In this document: positions 1 through 10,454 of the stretch, piece after piece
Layout of the letters: every line of letters starts with the position of its first letter
Numbering within the stretch: position 1 is the stretch's first letter
From: Mangrovibacterium lignilyticum
GTDB taxonomy: Bacteria; Bacteroidota; Bacteroidia; Bacteroidales; Prolixibacteraceae
Length of the DNA: 64,000 nucleotides
NCBI RefSeq assembly: GCF_010882175.1
Contig: NZ_WKLH01000005.1
Coordinates: 234,585 to 298,584 of the forward strand
Direction of reading: 5' to 3'
The notes under the pieces: model-generated
The model's input: the letters and a program-made list of their open reading frames with translations, nothing else
Databases searched by the model: none
What the model was told of the DNA's origin: nothing
Position numbers and translations under genes: made by a program

Positions 1-115
1 CCTTTTGACAAGGTACACTGATATCTTTTCCAATGCCATCGCCCTCAATAAAAGGGATAATCGGACAATCAGGTACAATGAGCTTTCCGTTCAATCGGGT
101 AATAATTCCTTCCAT
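1..115 (-). CDS. icd: Isocitrate dehydrogenase, E. coli-type, N-terminal fragment (runs off window)
   Basis: Reading the minus strand from the ATG at 115 gives a protein starting [15 protein letters not shown] and continuing with [12 protein letters not shown]. This is the N-terminal signature of the bacterial (subfamily I, E. coli Icd-like) NADP isocitrate dehydrogenase, in which the IEGDGIG turn contacts the cofactor. The start lies one base after the TAA of the upstream isocitrate dehydrogenase, so the two are almost certainly cotranscribed. Only about 38 codons are visible, so catalytic residues cannot be checked. A homoisocitrate or isopropylmalate dehydrogenase is less likely, because the preceding NGKLIVP segment is specific to Icd. 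The presence of two isocitrate dehydrogenases in tandem is unusual. Confidence 0.75.
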   Translation of the reverse strand, partial: MEGIITRLNGKLIVPDCPIIPFIEGDGIGKDISVPCQK

Positions 116-116
116 A

Positions 117-1349
117 TTAATTAGCCGAGAGTTTGGATTGTAAATTCATATCAATAGCGCCCAGGAAATCCTCAGTAGTCAGATAATGCTCTGTTTTGAG
201 ATCTTTTTCATGAATGATCAGCGCTAAATCTTTGGTCATTTTGCCACTTTCAACGGTTTCGATACAAACTTGTTCAAGTGTTTTTGCAAATTTGATCAGC
301 TCCTCGTTGTTGTCTAATTTTCCACGGAAAGCTAAACCTCTGGTCCATGCAAAAATAGAAGCAATGGGGTTTGTCGAAGTTGGATTTCCCTGCTGATGCT
401 GGCGGTAGTGACGGGTAACCGTTCCGTGAGCGGCTTCAGCTTCCATCGTTTTTCCGTCTGGTGTTATCAATGTTGAAGTCATCAACCCCAATGATCCGAA
501 ACCCTGAGCGACTGTATCAGATTGAACGTCGCCATCATAGTTTTTACATGCCCAAACGAATCCACCTTCCCATTTCATGGCAGCAGCTACCATATCATCA
601 ATCAAACGGTGTTCGTAAGTGATTCCGGCAGCTTTAAATTTCTCTTTGAATTCTGCATCGAAGACTTCCTGAAATAAGTCTTTAAAGCGGCCATCATATT
701 TTTTCAGGATAGTGTTCTTTGTTGACATGTAAAGCGGCCACCCTTTGTCGAGGGCTTGGTTCATACATGCCCGGGCAAACCCTTTAATTGATTTGTCGGT
801 GTTGTACATGGCCATGGCTACACCGTCACCTTCAAAATCATAGACATCAAATGATTGAGCTTCGCTACCATCTTCCGGTGTAAAGGTGATAGTCAGTTTA
901 CCTTTTCCTTTTGTTGTAAAATCGGTTGCACGGTATTGGTCCCCAAAAGCATGACGACCGATACAGATCGGTTTTTTCCATCCGGGAACCAGCCTTGGTA
1001 TATTACTTATAATGATGGGTTCGCGAAAAACAGTACCATCCAGAATATTACGAATCGTACCGTTTGGCGATTTCCACATTTTTTTCAATCCAAATTCGTC
1101 AACGCGAGCTTCGTCAGGTGTAATTGTTGCGCATTTTACACCAACACCATATTTTTTGATGGCATTGGCCGCGTCGACAGTTATCTGATCGTCAGTTTCA
1201 TCGCGTTTTTCCATCCCTAAATCATAATATTTAATGTCAATATCAAGATAAGGGAAGATCAGTTTTTCTTTAATGAATGACCAAATAACCCGGGTCATTT
1301 CATCTCCGTCCAGTTCAACAACTGGATTGGTAACTTTAATTTTGTTCAT
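117..1349 (-). CDS. icd: NADP-dependent isocitrate dehydrogenase (eukaryote-like, subfamily II)
   Basis: Oxidatively decarboxylates isocitrate to 2-oxoglutarate with NADP+ in the cytoplasm (TCA cycle, NADPH and glutamate precursor supply). The 410-residue length matches the homodimeric eukaryote-like family. Visible family motifs include [10 protein letters not shown] at the N terminus, [20 protein letters not shown] (substrate-binding Ser/Asn), [10 protein letters not shown] with the substrate-binding Arg, and the C-terminal [12 protein letters not shown] cofactor loop. It lies 24 bp downstream of the aconitase gene on the same strand, so substrate and product enzymes are in one operon. The start at 1349 follows the aconitase stop with normal spacing. 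It is complete, and assignment is secure. Confidence 0.95.
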   Translation of the reverse strand: MNKIKVTNPVVELDGDEMTRVIWSFIKEKLIFPYLDIDIKYYDLGMEKRDETDDQITVDAANAIKKYGVGVKCATITPDEARVDEFGLKKMWKSPNGTIRNILDGTVFREPIIISNIPRLVPGWKKPICIGRHAFGDQYRATDFTTKGKGKLTITFTPEDGSEAQSFDVYDFEGDGVAMAMYNTDKSIKGFARACMNQALDKGWPLYMSTKNTILKKYDGRFKDLFQEVFDAEFKEKFKAAGITYEHRLIDDMVAAAMKWEGGFVWACKNYDGDVQSDTVAQGFGSLGLMTSTLITPDGKTMEAEAAHGTVTRHYRQHQQGNPTSTNPIASIFAWTRGLAFRGKLDNNEELIKFAKTLEQVCIETVESGKMTKDLALIIHEKDLKTEHYLTTEDFLGAIDMNLQSKLSAN

Positions 1350-1373
1350 TTTTCGGGTGCGTTTATTCGTTAG

Positions 1374-3641
<2,268 letters not shown>

Positions 3642-3902
3642 ATGAATGGTTTTAAAATCTATTAATTGTGGTGATCGAAATCACCCTTCTAAACAAAATC
3701 GGGCGTTAAAGGTTGCTTCCGAAGGCATTAATATATTAAAAAAAAGATGATTTTTTTCACCTTTATCTTCTTGAACACAGTTTATTTTTTCGCTACTTGT
3801 CCAAAGATGAAAGGATGAAGAGAAATGCAGTGCAATTTTTAATATGGTCAAAAGTTTATAATTCAAATGAATAGATGATTCTTTGACTATTTACCTTAAT
3901 AT

Positions 3903-4901
3903 TTACCCCAGTTTAATCCAGCATTGTTCGTCCGTACTTTTTCGGATTGCGTCAATCACTGCCATGTTTTTAATGGCGTCGGAAAGGGGAGTGGGAACAT
4001 CTTTATTCGTCAAGATAGCACTGGCAAAAGCGTCGGCTTGCAGTGTGTATTGATCAACGGCGTCAAAGAGAATGTCTTCAGTTTTTGATTTGGTGATCAG
4101 GGTTATTTTGCTTTGCTCTGTTGGTGGTGCATTGACCGGAATTTCAACTACGATCTGTCCTTCATCGCCCAAAATGTGTACCCTTTGAAAAGAAGTCAGT
4201 TGAGTTGAACAGGTAAAAGTGGCTGTCTTTCCCTCCGGAAATAGTAATATTCCGGAGCTCATTCGGTCGGTTCCCATTTGGGGGTCTTTGTCCATCATTC
4301 CGATCACAGTGTGAGGTTCTTCGGCAAAAATAAAGCGAGGGAATGAAATACAATAACAGCCAATATCCATTAAAGCACCGCCGCCAACTTCCGGTTTGTT
4401 GCGAATATTCCCGGGATCGACGTTGTAATAGGAGAAGAAAGCTTGCATGGTTTTAACTTTGCCGATTGCTCCTGTCGAAATCAGTTCTGCGGTTTTTTTC
4501 CACTGCGGGTGAAAGCGATACATGAACGCTTCCATAACTTTCAGCTTCGGGAAGCTGGCTGCTTTGTCTGTCAGTTTTTTTGCTTCAGCTTCATCAAGTC
4601 CGATTGGTTTTTCGCACAGAACATGTTTACCCGCTTGCAGCGCTTTCAACGTCCATTCGACATGCATGTGGTTTGGGAGCGGATTATAGATGGCATCAAT
4701 TTCCGGATCGGCCAACAGTTCGTCGTAAGTGGCATAGGCCTTTTCAATTCCCAATTGGTTCGCAATAGTTCGGGCCTGATCAGCATTGCGGGAACAAATG
4801 GCAGTTACCTTCCCAAATTGACTTTTTTGCATGGCGGGAATTACTTTTTGGACGCCAATCTTGGCCGTACTTAGCACTCCCCAGCGAATAAATTCTGACA
4901 T
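3903..4901 (-). CDS. Gfo/Idh/MocA-family NAD(P)-dependent oxidoreductase
   Basis: A 332-residue protein with an N-terminal Rossmann fold (WGVLSTAKIGVQKVIPAM), then the family motif LCEKPIGLDEAEAKKL whose EKP lysine contacts cofactor and substrate, and a C-terminal alpha/beta domain beginning near FMYRFHPQW. The family oxidises or reduces sugars, inositol and related polyols. The sequence resembles trans-1,2-dihydrobenzenediol dehydrogenase and glucose-fructose oxidoreductase-like members, but the substrate cannot be read from the sequence. No signal peptide is seen, so it should be cytoplasmic. It is transcribed away from the fucosidase terminator and stands alone, although its neighbour is a sugar-releasing enzyme. 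Confidence 0.85.
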   Translation of the reverse strand: MSEFIRWGVLSTAKIGVQKVIPAMQKSQFGKVTAICSRNADQARTIANQLGIEKAYATYDELLADPEIDAIYNPLPNHMHVEWTLKALQAGKHVLCEKPIGLDEAEAKKLTDKAASFPKLKVMEAFMYRFHPQWKKTAELISTGAIGKVKTMQAFFSYYNVDPGNIRNKPEVGGGALMDIGCYCISFPRFIFAEEPHTVIGMMDKDPQMGTDRMSSGILLFPEGKTATFTCSTQLTSFQRVHILGDEGQIVVEIPVNAPPTEQSKITLITKSKTEDILFDAVDQYTLQADAFASAILTNKDVPTPLSDAIKNMAVIDAIRKSTDEQCWIKLG

Positions 4902-4983
4902 GATTATTGATTTTGAATTTTTGTAACTTGCTTCATCCGGGTTCAGTTTTCCGGATAAAGTTGACAGCTACTTTTTATAAAGA

Positions 4984-5016
4984 TAAAAAAAAGTGGCTAC
5001 CGTTTAGGCAGCCACT
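4984..5016 (-). terminator. Rho-independent terminator of the fucosidase gene
   Basis: Perfect 7-bp stem AGTGGCT (4992-4998) with AGCCACT (5010-5016) and an 11-nt loop. On the minus strand it is followed by a run of Ts (As at 4985-4992 on the plus strand). It lies 27 bp after the stop of the minus-strand fucosidase gene. Confidence 0.8.
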
Positions 5017-5042
5017 GGTAAGTATTTCTTTGCGCAAATTGG

Positions 5043-6359
5043 CTAGATTGTTATTTCCAAAATCGTATCGATCTTTTGGCGCTTAGTAAATGGAACCTTG
5101 AGCAAGGTGCCAAATTCAGTCGTTTCAAATTTTACCTTGGAATTGTCGTCGAAAAAAACGACAGATTTTATTTTGGTATCAAGATTTGGAATCAACAAAT
5201 TTTCTTCATCCAAATTCAGCACATGAAGGTAGATGGTGTTCCCTTTTCGAGTTGTCGCTCCCCAGTTGGTTGGTTTTATAGGCCCTTTCCGCGTTCCGTA
5301 AATTGTCTCTCCATATTTGTCGAGCCACTTTCCCATAACCATCAATGTGTCGATGTTTTCGGGTTGAATTTTTCCATTTGGCATTGGTCCCGTGTTGAGC
5401 AAAAAGTTTGCCCCGTAGCCTGATGCTTTGATCATGGTTTGAATGAGTTGTTTGGACGATTTGTAATTCTGGTCTTTCAAATTAAATCCCCAGCTTCCAT
5501 TCATCGTCTCACACATCTCAATTGGAAGTTCCGATATTGTTCCGGTTTGGTTGAATCCCATGGTGTTCTCACCGGGCAAATCGCGTTCAAACATTTGAAA
5601 ATCCTCACCGGGTATGGGAGACATGTGGTGGTTGCTCCCAATCATCGCACCGGGCTGAAGTTTATGAATTAGCGAGTAGGTCTCGTCTAAGCGCCAGTCA
5701 GCATTTTTTTTGTCCCACATACCGTCAAACCAGATACCGCCAACTTCTCCGTAATTCGTCAGCAACTCAGTTAGCTGGGCATTCATGTAATCGATGTATT
5801 TGTTCCATTCGCCACTTTCCGGTCGGCCGGTGAATCCCTTACCGGTATTACCTCGGGGGTAATAATCGGGGTGGTGCCAGTCAAGCTGCGAATAGTAGAA
5901 GAATAGTTTTATTCCCTGTTTGTCACATTCATCCTTCAGCATTTTCAGAATATCTTTTCCATAGGGTGAACGCTCCACAATATCATAATCGCTGATTTTA
6001 GAGTCGAACATGGCAAAGCCATCGTGATGTTTGCTTGTGATTGTGATATACTTGATGCCTGCCTTTTTAGCCATCAAAACCCATTCGGCTGGATCAAATT
6101 CAACAGGATTAAAAAAGCTGGCAAGTCTTTCGTAGTGGTTAATGGGAATTTGCTTTTGATTCATGATCCATTCGGCGACGCCATAATCTCCGCCACCCGC
6201 CATAACGGAATAAACGCCCCAGTGAATAAACAGTCCAAACTTGGCGTCCTGAAACCACTCGCGGTTTTCCAGATTTTGAGAAGTTGGTTGATAAACCGTT
6301 TGTGCTGTGGAAATACTGATGATCAGCAGAAGCATGAAAAGGAAAATAAATCGTCGCAT
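5043..6359 (-). CDS. Secreted alpha-L-fucosidase, GH29
   Basis: Hydrolyses alpha-L-fucosyl residues from glycans. Residues 1-19 form a signal peptide (MRRFIFLFMLLLIISISTAQ), so the enzyme is exported to the periplasm. The (beta/alpha)8 domain follows immediately, with family motifs FGLFIHWGVYS, KYITITSKHHDGFAMFDS and GGIWFDGMWD; the Asp of WFDG is the predicted catalytic nucleophile. The 438-residue length fits a GH29 catalytic domain plus a short beta-sandwich, with no extra carbohydrate-binding module. It stands alone, not in a polysaccharide utilisation locus with SusC/SusD. Some GH29 members act on other sugars, so the exact linkage specificity is not known. Confidence 0.92.
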   Translation of the reverse strand: MRRFIFLFMLLLIISISTAQTVYQPTSQNLENREWFQDAKFGLFIHWGVYSVMAGGGDYGVAEWIMNQKQIPINHYERLASFFNPVEFDPAEWVLMAKKAGIKYITITSKHHDGFAMFDSKISDYDIVERSPYGKDILKMLKDECDKQGIKLFFYYSQLDWHHPDYYPRGNTGKGFTGRPESGEWNKYIDYMNAQLTELLTNYGEVGGIWFDGMWDKKNADWRLDETYSLIHKLQPGAMIGSNHHMSPIPGEDFQMFERDLPGENTMGFNQTGTISELPIEMCETMNGSWGFNLKDQNYKSSKQLIQTMIKASGYGANFLLNTGPMPNGKIQPENIDTLMVMGKWLDKYGETIYGTRKGPIKPTNWGATTRKGNTIYLHVLNLDEENLLIPNLDTKIKSVVFFDDNSKVKFETTEFGTLLKVPFTKRQKIDTILEITI

Positions 6360-6504
6360 AATAGTGCTGTTAATTTGGTTTCGGTTCCAAAAGTTAATTT
6401 CTAAAATTAGGCTAAAATTCAGAAAACGGGGTGACTACCCACGATTTTCTTGTTCCGGACATGTCGTTTATCCTGTTCTGAATTGCAGAAAACGATGGCC
6501 GGAA

Positions 6505-7038
6505 CTATTTTCTGAAGAACGAAAAATGGACGCTGCCGTAGTTTCGAACTTCTACAAACTCGGGACGAGAGGAAAAATTGTGATTTTTGGGGTGTTCGAG
6601 AATGAACAATCCATCGGGTTTCAGTAAATCTCCCGAAAGAACCAAATCAGGAACTTCGGCAAATTGTTTGTGGTCGTAGGGCGGATCAGCAAAAATTAAG
6701 TCGAAACTCTGATCTGTTTTGCTGCAGTATTGAAAAGCATTGGCTTTAACTGCTTTGATACTTGTTACGCCCAGTTTTTGAATAACCTCAGTGATGAACC
6801 GATGATGTTGAAAGTTTAATTCAATCGAGGTAATATCAGGACAGCCGCGCGAAGCAAATTCGAACGAGATACTTCCTGTTCCCGAGAATAAGTCGAGCAC
6901 TTTTATCGCTTCAAAGTCAATTTGATTTAGAAGGATATTAAACAAGCTCTCTTTAGCCATATCGGTCGTGGGACGGGCCTTGAAACTTTTTCCGGGGTTA
7001 AATAACCTTCCTCTGTGTTCTCCACCAACTATTCTCAT
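6505..7038 (-). CDS. rsmD: 16S rRNA (guanine-N2)-methyltransferase RsmD-like
   Basis: Predicted to methylate G966 of 16S rRNA in the 30S subunit. The 177-residue protein begins MRIVGGEHRGR, the usual RsmD N terminus, then KARPTTDMAKESLFNIL, the SAM-binding motif I DLFSGTGSISFEF and motif IV FADPPYD, which flips and holds the target guanine. It overlaps the stop of the upstream DUF3822 gene by 4 bp, a pairing typical of Bacteroidota. It is the last gene of a three-gene minus-strand operon. Confidence 0.93.
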   Translation of the reverse strand: MRIVGGEHRGRLFNPGKSFKARPTTDMAKESLFNILLNQIDFEAIKVLDLFSGTGSISFEFASRGCPDITSIELNFQHHRFITEVIQKLGVTSIKAVKANAFQYCSKTDQSFDLIFADPPYDHKQFAEVPDLVLSGDLLKPDGLFILEHPKNHNFSSRPEFVEVRNYGSVHFSFFRK

Positions 7039-7859
7039 TCAAAACTATTAAAAAGGTTTACAAAACGGGCATCGGGTAGCTTGTCGAACAGGTAGCTGTA
7101 GTGTATTTTCTTCGGATTTGAAAGGATCTCAACCTGTGCGAAATATTGCCGCAGCCGGTGATAGATGGTCGCATGTTTATTGACCATGCCGTCCAATAAA
7201 ATCAAATCTGGTTCCGAAGCCATATTTTTGACACTTCCCAGGATATAGAAAAGCATGTCGTTTTCACCATCGTAAAAGAAACTGTTATGGAAGTTTAGTC
7301 CCATTTCATCAAAACCGATTAGCACCAGGTGTTTCTTAAATACGGTAATCTTTAAAACTTTTTTCGCGTCTAAATGCTCGGGAAATGACAGATTCAGGTC
7401 ATTTATGAATTCTGCTCCCGGATGCTTTTCCTCCAGGAAATTAGAGATTACCTGTGGAATTTCATATACCGACCAATATTTGGCTGAAGGAATGTATGAG
7501 CTTTTTATTTGGCGTTTCTCCAGCGCTTGGAAGGCAACCTGGTGATAGGTGACACAGTCCTCAGCCTGGTAAATTTCATCGGGAACCAATGTTGTACGGT
7601 TCGGGGCAACAATAATGATGCGGGTCTTCTTGAACGGTAGTTGCAGCAAATCCGATTCTTCGTAAATCGCTTTTATTCGCTTCAACAGAAACTCGGGTTC
7701 GGCTTCAAACAGTTCCTGATGATAAAGGTAGATCACCTTGTTCTGAATGGTGTCGAGTATTGAAAAAGAAAATCCATCCAGACTGAGCTGGATGGATAGC
7801 TTATATTCTAGGGTAAAATTAAAATCGAAAGTTTCGTCAACCAGCGATATTCTTTGCAT
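7035..7859 (-). CDS. DUF3822 family protein
   Basis: A 274-residue protein without signal peptide or membrane segment. It resembles the Bacteroidota DUF3822 family, whose actin-like/ASKHA-type fold has been suggested from structure prediction but whose function is unknown. Segments such as LSIQLSLDGFSFSILD near the N terminus and LILLDGMVNKHATIYHRLRQYF near the C terminus fit the two-lobed pattern. It overlaps rsmD by 4 bp and is 9 bp downstream of another conserved gene, so a role linked to RNA modification or ribosome assembly is possible but only inferred from context. Confidence 0.75.
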   Translation of the reverse strand: MQRISLVDETFDFNFTLEYKLSIQLSLDGFSFSILDTIQNKVIYLYHQELFEAEPEFLLKRIKAIYEESDLLQLPFKKTRIIIVAPNRTTLVPDEIYQAEDCVTYHQVAFQALEKRQIKSSYIPSAKYWSVYEIPQVISNFLEEKHPGAEFINDLNLSFPEHLDAKKVLKITVFKKHLVLIGFDEMGLNFHNSFFYDGENDMLFYILGSVKNMASEPDLILLDGMVNKHATIYHRLRQYFAQVEILSNPKKIHYSYLFDKLPDARFVNLFNSFE

Positions 7860-7868
7860 AGTGCATGA

Positions 7869-8501
7869 TTATTCCCAGTTACCCGCGTTGTTGTTAGCTT
7901 CAGTTAATGAACCAACTTTCAATCCGGGATATTTATCGTTTGTACGAGCCTTATCGTTCAGGTTGATAACCAATTGACGATCAAGTTTTCTCAATACAGT
8001 GTTGTTGTGAACTTTTGCTTCGAAAAGCGGGACGCGGATACCAGATCCTGTTGTCAGGATTGTTGCACCTAAAAAGAATTGAGCAACGGTGTCGGGAACA
8101 GGAACATATTTTAATTGTTCTGCATCGTAATCAGCGCCAAACAAGGTGTCGATAACACTAATACGAACTGTATCACGAATAATTTTTCCTTTTTTGATGG
8201 CCGTTTCTTCAGTCCATCCAGCTTCGATCATACTATCAGTAAGCATACCAATTTTCCGAACTAAAGGAAGCTCTCCTGTTTTCACAAAATTAATCAGTGT
8301 ATCCCAGCTACCGGTGAATTGACCGTTAACATCTTTGTATGCCAACTCAGCTTTCCGGATTTCTTTTAAACGCTCAACAACCTTGTCATATCTCTCTTTT
8401 TTTGCTTGCTCAAAATCGATTGGTCTTTGAACGCTGTTGTAAATCAAGTAACCAAGAAGGATGGCTATAGCTATAAGTACAATCTGAATTGCTGTCTTCA
8501 T
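7869..8501 (-). CDS. Conserved membrane-anchored protein of unknown function
   Basis: A 210-residue protein from the ATG at 8501, chosen over an upstream in-frame ATG at 8534 because the sequence then starts with a clean membrane anchor (IVLIAIAILLGYLIYNSV, residues 6-23). The rest is probably periplasmic: a charged helical stretch with RYDKVVERLKEIRKAELAYKD resembling the pilin-like helix of type II secretion pseudopilins (split here, it runs about residues 33-55), then a beta-rich tail. I do not recognise a characterised family. It is first in the operon with DUF3822 and rsmD, with 9 bp spacing. Confidence 0.7.
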   Translation of the reverse strand: MKTAIQIVLIAIAILLGYLIYNSVQRPIDFEQAKKERYDKVVERLKEIRKAELAYKDVNGQFTGSWDTLINFVKTGELPLVRKIGMLTDSMIEAGWTEETAIKKGKIIRDTVRISVIDTLFGADYDAEQLKYVPVPDTVAQFFLGATILTTGSGIRVPLFEAKVHNNTVLRKLDRQLVINLNDKARTNDKYPGLKVGSLTEANNNAGNWE

Positions 8502-8527
8502 CTTTGAGTATTTAAGATTAGTTTTTG

Positions 8528-8539
8528 TTTGCATGCAAA
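8528..8539. promoter_or_regulatory. 12-bp perfect palindrome in a divergent promoter region
   Basis: TTTGCATGCAAA reads the same on both strands. It lies in the 90-bp region between the minus-strand operon starting at 8501 and the helicase gene starting at 8592, where both promoters must sit. It could be an operator; no regulator is assigned. Confidence 0.35.
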
Positions 8540-8591
8540 TTTATAAAAAAAATTAAATTACAATCCGACCATTACTTTTAATTTAGCCGTG

Positions 8592-10016
8592 ATGTTAAAA
8601 AAACACATAGAGAATCAATTAGTCCGGAATTTGGGCTTTGAACCAACAGAAGGACAAAAATACCTGGCTGAGAAGTTAGCCGATTTTATGACGACTGAAT
8701 CGCATGAATTAATATTTCTGTTAAAGGGCTATGCCGGAACCGGTAAAACAAGTATGGTCAGTGCGTTAGTCAAAACATTGGACGCCTATAAAATACCGAC
8801 GGTTTTACTGGCTCCGACCGGTCGGGCAGCGAAAGTCCTTTCAACCTATACCGGCAAAAGCGCCTATACGATCCATAAACGAATTTACAGGCAAAAGTCA
8901 TCGTCGGATGGAATGGGTAGTTTTGCGCTTGATAAGAATTTGTTAAAAAACTGTTTTTTCCTGGTCGACGAGGCCTCTATGATCTCGAATAGCTCGCTGG
9001 ATGGCTCGGTTTTCGGAACCGGACGCTTGCTCGACGATTTGTACGAGTTTGTTTATTCGGGGCACAATTGCAAGCTCATGCTCGTTGGCGATACCGCTCA
9101 GCTTCCACCAGTAGGGATGGAAATCAGTCCGGCATTGGATGCTTCGGAACTGCAAATGTATGGCGTCGATGTAGAAGAAGTGGAGCTGAGAGATGTTGTC
9201 CGCCAGGAAATGAACTCAGGTATTCTCTACAATGCGACGGCTTTGCGTGAGTTGATTGCGGAAGACGATTATTTCCAGGACTATTTCCCGATCGAACTGG
9301 ACGGGTTTGGTGATGTGCACCGGATTGGAGGCGGCGATTTGATCGAGAAAATATCGGAGTGTTACGATCGTTACGGAGAACAGCAAACCATGGTGATTAC
9401 GCGATCGAATAAACGCGCCAATAAATTTAACCAGGGCATTCGGTCTTCGATATTATACAAGGAAACTGAAATTACGGTTGGCGATTTACTGATGGTTGTC
9501 AAGAATAACTATTTCTGGTTGTCGGATGATGAACGGCTGGATTTCATCGCCAATGGTGATATTGTGGAAGTGATGGCAATCCGGGGGTATGAAGAACTGT
9601 ATGGATACCGGTTCGCTGATGTTAGTTTGAATTTTATCGACTACGACGATTTGGAGATCGATTGCAAAATCTTTCTGGATACCTTAGCCATTGAAACGGC
9701 CAGTTTTGGTTCGGAAGATAATCAGAAACTGTTTCATGCGGTTGCCGAAGATTACACGGATATTCGCAGTAAGAAAAAAAGGTGGGAGAAGATTAAAGCG
9801 AATCCGCACTTTAACGCCCTGCAGGTGAAATTCGCGTATGCCGTAACCTGTCATAAAGCGCAGGGTGGCCAGTGGGATGCCGTTTTTATCGATCAGGGCT
9901 ACCTGGTTGAAGACATGCTGAACAAGGAGTTTTTGCGTTGGTTGTACACCGCATTTACCCGTCCGGTGAAAGAACTTTACCTGGTTAATTTCAACAAAGA
10001 GTTTTTCGGCGAGTAG
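8592..10016 (+). CDS. RecD/UvrD-like superfamily 1 DNA helicase
   Basis: A 474-residue ATP-dependent helicase. Walker A is GYAGTGKTSM (about residues 47-56) and Walker B is LVDEASMIS. LVGDTAQLPPVG is motif III, and the C-terminal VTCHKAQGGQWDAVFIDQG with YTAFTRPVKELYLVN matches the UvrD_C_2 motifs V and VI. The protein is shorter than RecD2 and lacks the long N-terminal extension. This stand-alone form is conserved in Bacteroidota and is usually annotated as AAA ATPase or exodeoxyribonuclease V-like. ATG at 8592 is preferred to the GTG immediately before it. The gene ends just upstream of the 21-bp repeat array. Confidence 0.88.
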   Translation: MLKKHIENQLVRNLGFEPTEGQKYLAEKLADFMTTESHELIFLLKGYAGTGKTSMVSALVKTLDAYKIPTVLLAPTGRAAKVLSTYTGKSAYTIHKRIYRQKSSSDGMGSFALDKNLLKNCFFLVDEASMISNSSLDGSVFGTGRLLDDLYEFVYSGHNCKLMLVGDTAQLPPVGMEISPALDASELQMYGVDVEEVELRDVVRQEMNSGILYNATALRELIAEDDYFQDYFPIELDGFGDVHRIGGGDLIEKISECYDRYGEQQTMVITRSNKRANKFNQGIRSSILYKETEITVGDLLMVVKNNYFWLSDDERLDFIANGDIVEVMAIRGYEELYGYRFADVSLNFIDYDDLEIDCKIFLDTLAIETASFGSEDNQKLFHAVAEDYTDIRSKKKRWEKIKANPHFNALQVKFAYAVTCHKAQGGQWDAVFIDQGYLVEDMLNKEFLRWLYTAFTRPVKELYLVNFNKEFFGE

Positions 10017-10054
10017 AAGCCCGTGTGATTCGGGTTGAAGCGGTTTTGCGAACA

Positions 10055-10310
10055 CCGGGGATAAGCCGTCGATGTACCGGGGTAATCCTTCGATGTACCC
10101 CGATGGCCCGTCGAAGTGCCGGGGTAATCCTTCGATGTCCTCGGGTAAACCGTCGATGTCTCCGGATAGTCCTTCGATTTGCCCGGGTAAACTGTCGAAG
10201 TGGTCGGGGGATCCTTCGAAGAGCCGGGGTGATTCTTCGAAGAGCCCGGACGATCCTTCGATGTCCACGGATCGTCCTTCGATCTGCAGGGCTAAGCCGG
10301 CGATGTAGCC
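10055..10310. repeat. Tandem array, 21-bp unit, 12 copies
   Basis: A degenerate 21-bp unit of the form CCGGGGTAATCCTTCGATGT plus one base repeats 12 times. The TCG core recurs at 10069, 10090, 10111, 10132, 10153, 10174, 10195, 10216, 10237, 10258 and 10279, exactly 21 bp apart with no indels; a twelfth, diverged copy is at 10300. Because 21 is a multiple of three, several frames stay open. The minus-strand frame reads like IEGLPGD heptads and the plus-strand frame like RGNPSMY, but no frame has a credible start and family. The array lies between the convergent 3' ends of the helicase and the C1 peptidase and is more GC-rich than its surroundings. Confidence 0.9.
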
Positions 10311-10454
10311 GGGCTGGGGATTTCCGTTCCCGGCTGATCCGGATCTCCGGGGGGGCAAAAACAAGTCATCCCGAACATCGCCACGGATCTTGACTCACGT
10401 GGAGGAAGATGCCGAAACAATGGTCGGGATGAAGGTGTCGAAGGCTTTATCAGC
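10311..10454. other. Remainder of the convergent spacer, no gene seen
   Basis: GC-rich sequence between the array and the stop of the C1 peptidase gene. I see no terminator with a T-run and no credible gene. Confidence 0.5.

Noticed and set aside
855..1220. Long antisense ORFs inside isocitrate dehydrogenase, aconitase and other core genes
   Set aside because: The sense strands encode highly conserved enzymes; the antisense frames are composition shadows.
3681..3866. 61-codon ORF upstream of aconitase
   Set aside because: No recognisable composition; it lies in the spacer likely to hold the aconitase promoter.
9684..10364. A 226-codon minus-strand ORF running from the first array into the helicase gene
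   Set aside because: It is antisense to the helicase 3' end, which has strong homology; the open frame comes from the array and codon bias.
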